Source: Eubacteriales bacterium (lineage in GTDB: Bacteria > Bacillota > Clostridia > Christensenellales > CAG-138). From it: 13,155 bases of DNA. Numbering within the stretch: the first letter of the stretch is position 1; each line of letters begins with the position of its first letter. Below the pieces are notes generated by a model. It had not been told where the DNA came from and searched no databases. It was given only the letters and a program-made list of their open reading frames with translations. The translations under genes were made by a program, and so were the position numbers. Positions 13,133-13,155 of the stretch are shown one piece after another. The stretch spans positions 1-13,155 of the forward strand of contig JAUYTF010000107.1 of NCBI GenBank assembly GCA_030695285.1, read 5' to 3'.

Positions 13133-13155
13133 CTTTTTCCTCCTGTTTTGCAGAA

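Noticed and set aside
1..13155. CRISPR arrays, tRNA or rRNA genes, toxin-antitoxin or phage-defence modules
   Set aside because: No repeat-spacer pattern, no cloverleaf or rRNA sequence, and no recognisable defence gene was seen on either strand.

Overview
The window looks like chromosomal DNA from an anaerobic, moderately GC-rich member of the Bacillota (Clostridia-like). The reasons are strong AGGAGG-type ribosome binding sites, sigma-A-type promoters, a T-box leader in front of metG, the gene order pth-mfd-foldase lipoprotein, a rubredoxin, and an IS1182-type insertion sequence. Taxonomy below class is not decided by anything I can see.

Layout. Bases 1-111 hold two related hairpins, probably the end of a transcription unit lying mostly outside the window. 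Bases 112-1612 are an apparently intact insertion sequence: 12-bp terminal inverted repeats, a terminator-like hairpin just inside each end, and a 474-codon DDE transposase with all three catalytic acids. Next comes a short minus-strand rubredoxin gene (1655-1810) with its own promoter and a folded leader. A minus-strand operon follows, transcribed pth (7709-7122), mfd (7069-3617), then a SurA/PrsA-like lipoprotein (3506-2040), closed by a strong terminator at 1996-2026. Its promoter lies at 7773-7801.

From almost the same point a divergent promoter starts a T-box leader (7838-8087) that reads charging of tRNA-Met and controls metG (8169-10202). A GNAT acetyltransferase and tatD follow on the same strand, probably as one transcript ending at 11649-11677. 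A convergent, lower-GC GT-A-type glycosyltransferase gene (11885-13132, minus strand) closes the window.

How the genes fit together. Most of the window is translation and genome housekeeping: peptidyl-tRNA recycling (Pth), transcription-coupled repair (Mfd), envelope protein folding (the lipoprotein) and methionyl-tRNA synthesis (MetG). The -35 hexamers of the two divergent operons overlap on opposite strands. The insertion sequence, glycosyltransferase and perhaps the GNAT gene are the accessory parts.

I do not see a clearly new multi-gene system. The points most worth a second look are: a rubredoxin whose first metal-binding knuckle is C-x-C instead of C-x-x-C; a foldase lipoprotein with a split parvulin-like domain lacking the usual histidine; the overlapping divergent promoters with an attenuator-like hairpin before pth; a structured rubredoxin leader; and an insertion sequence packed between palindromes with a probably leaderless transposase gene.
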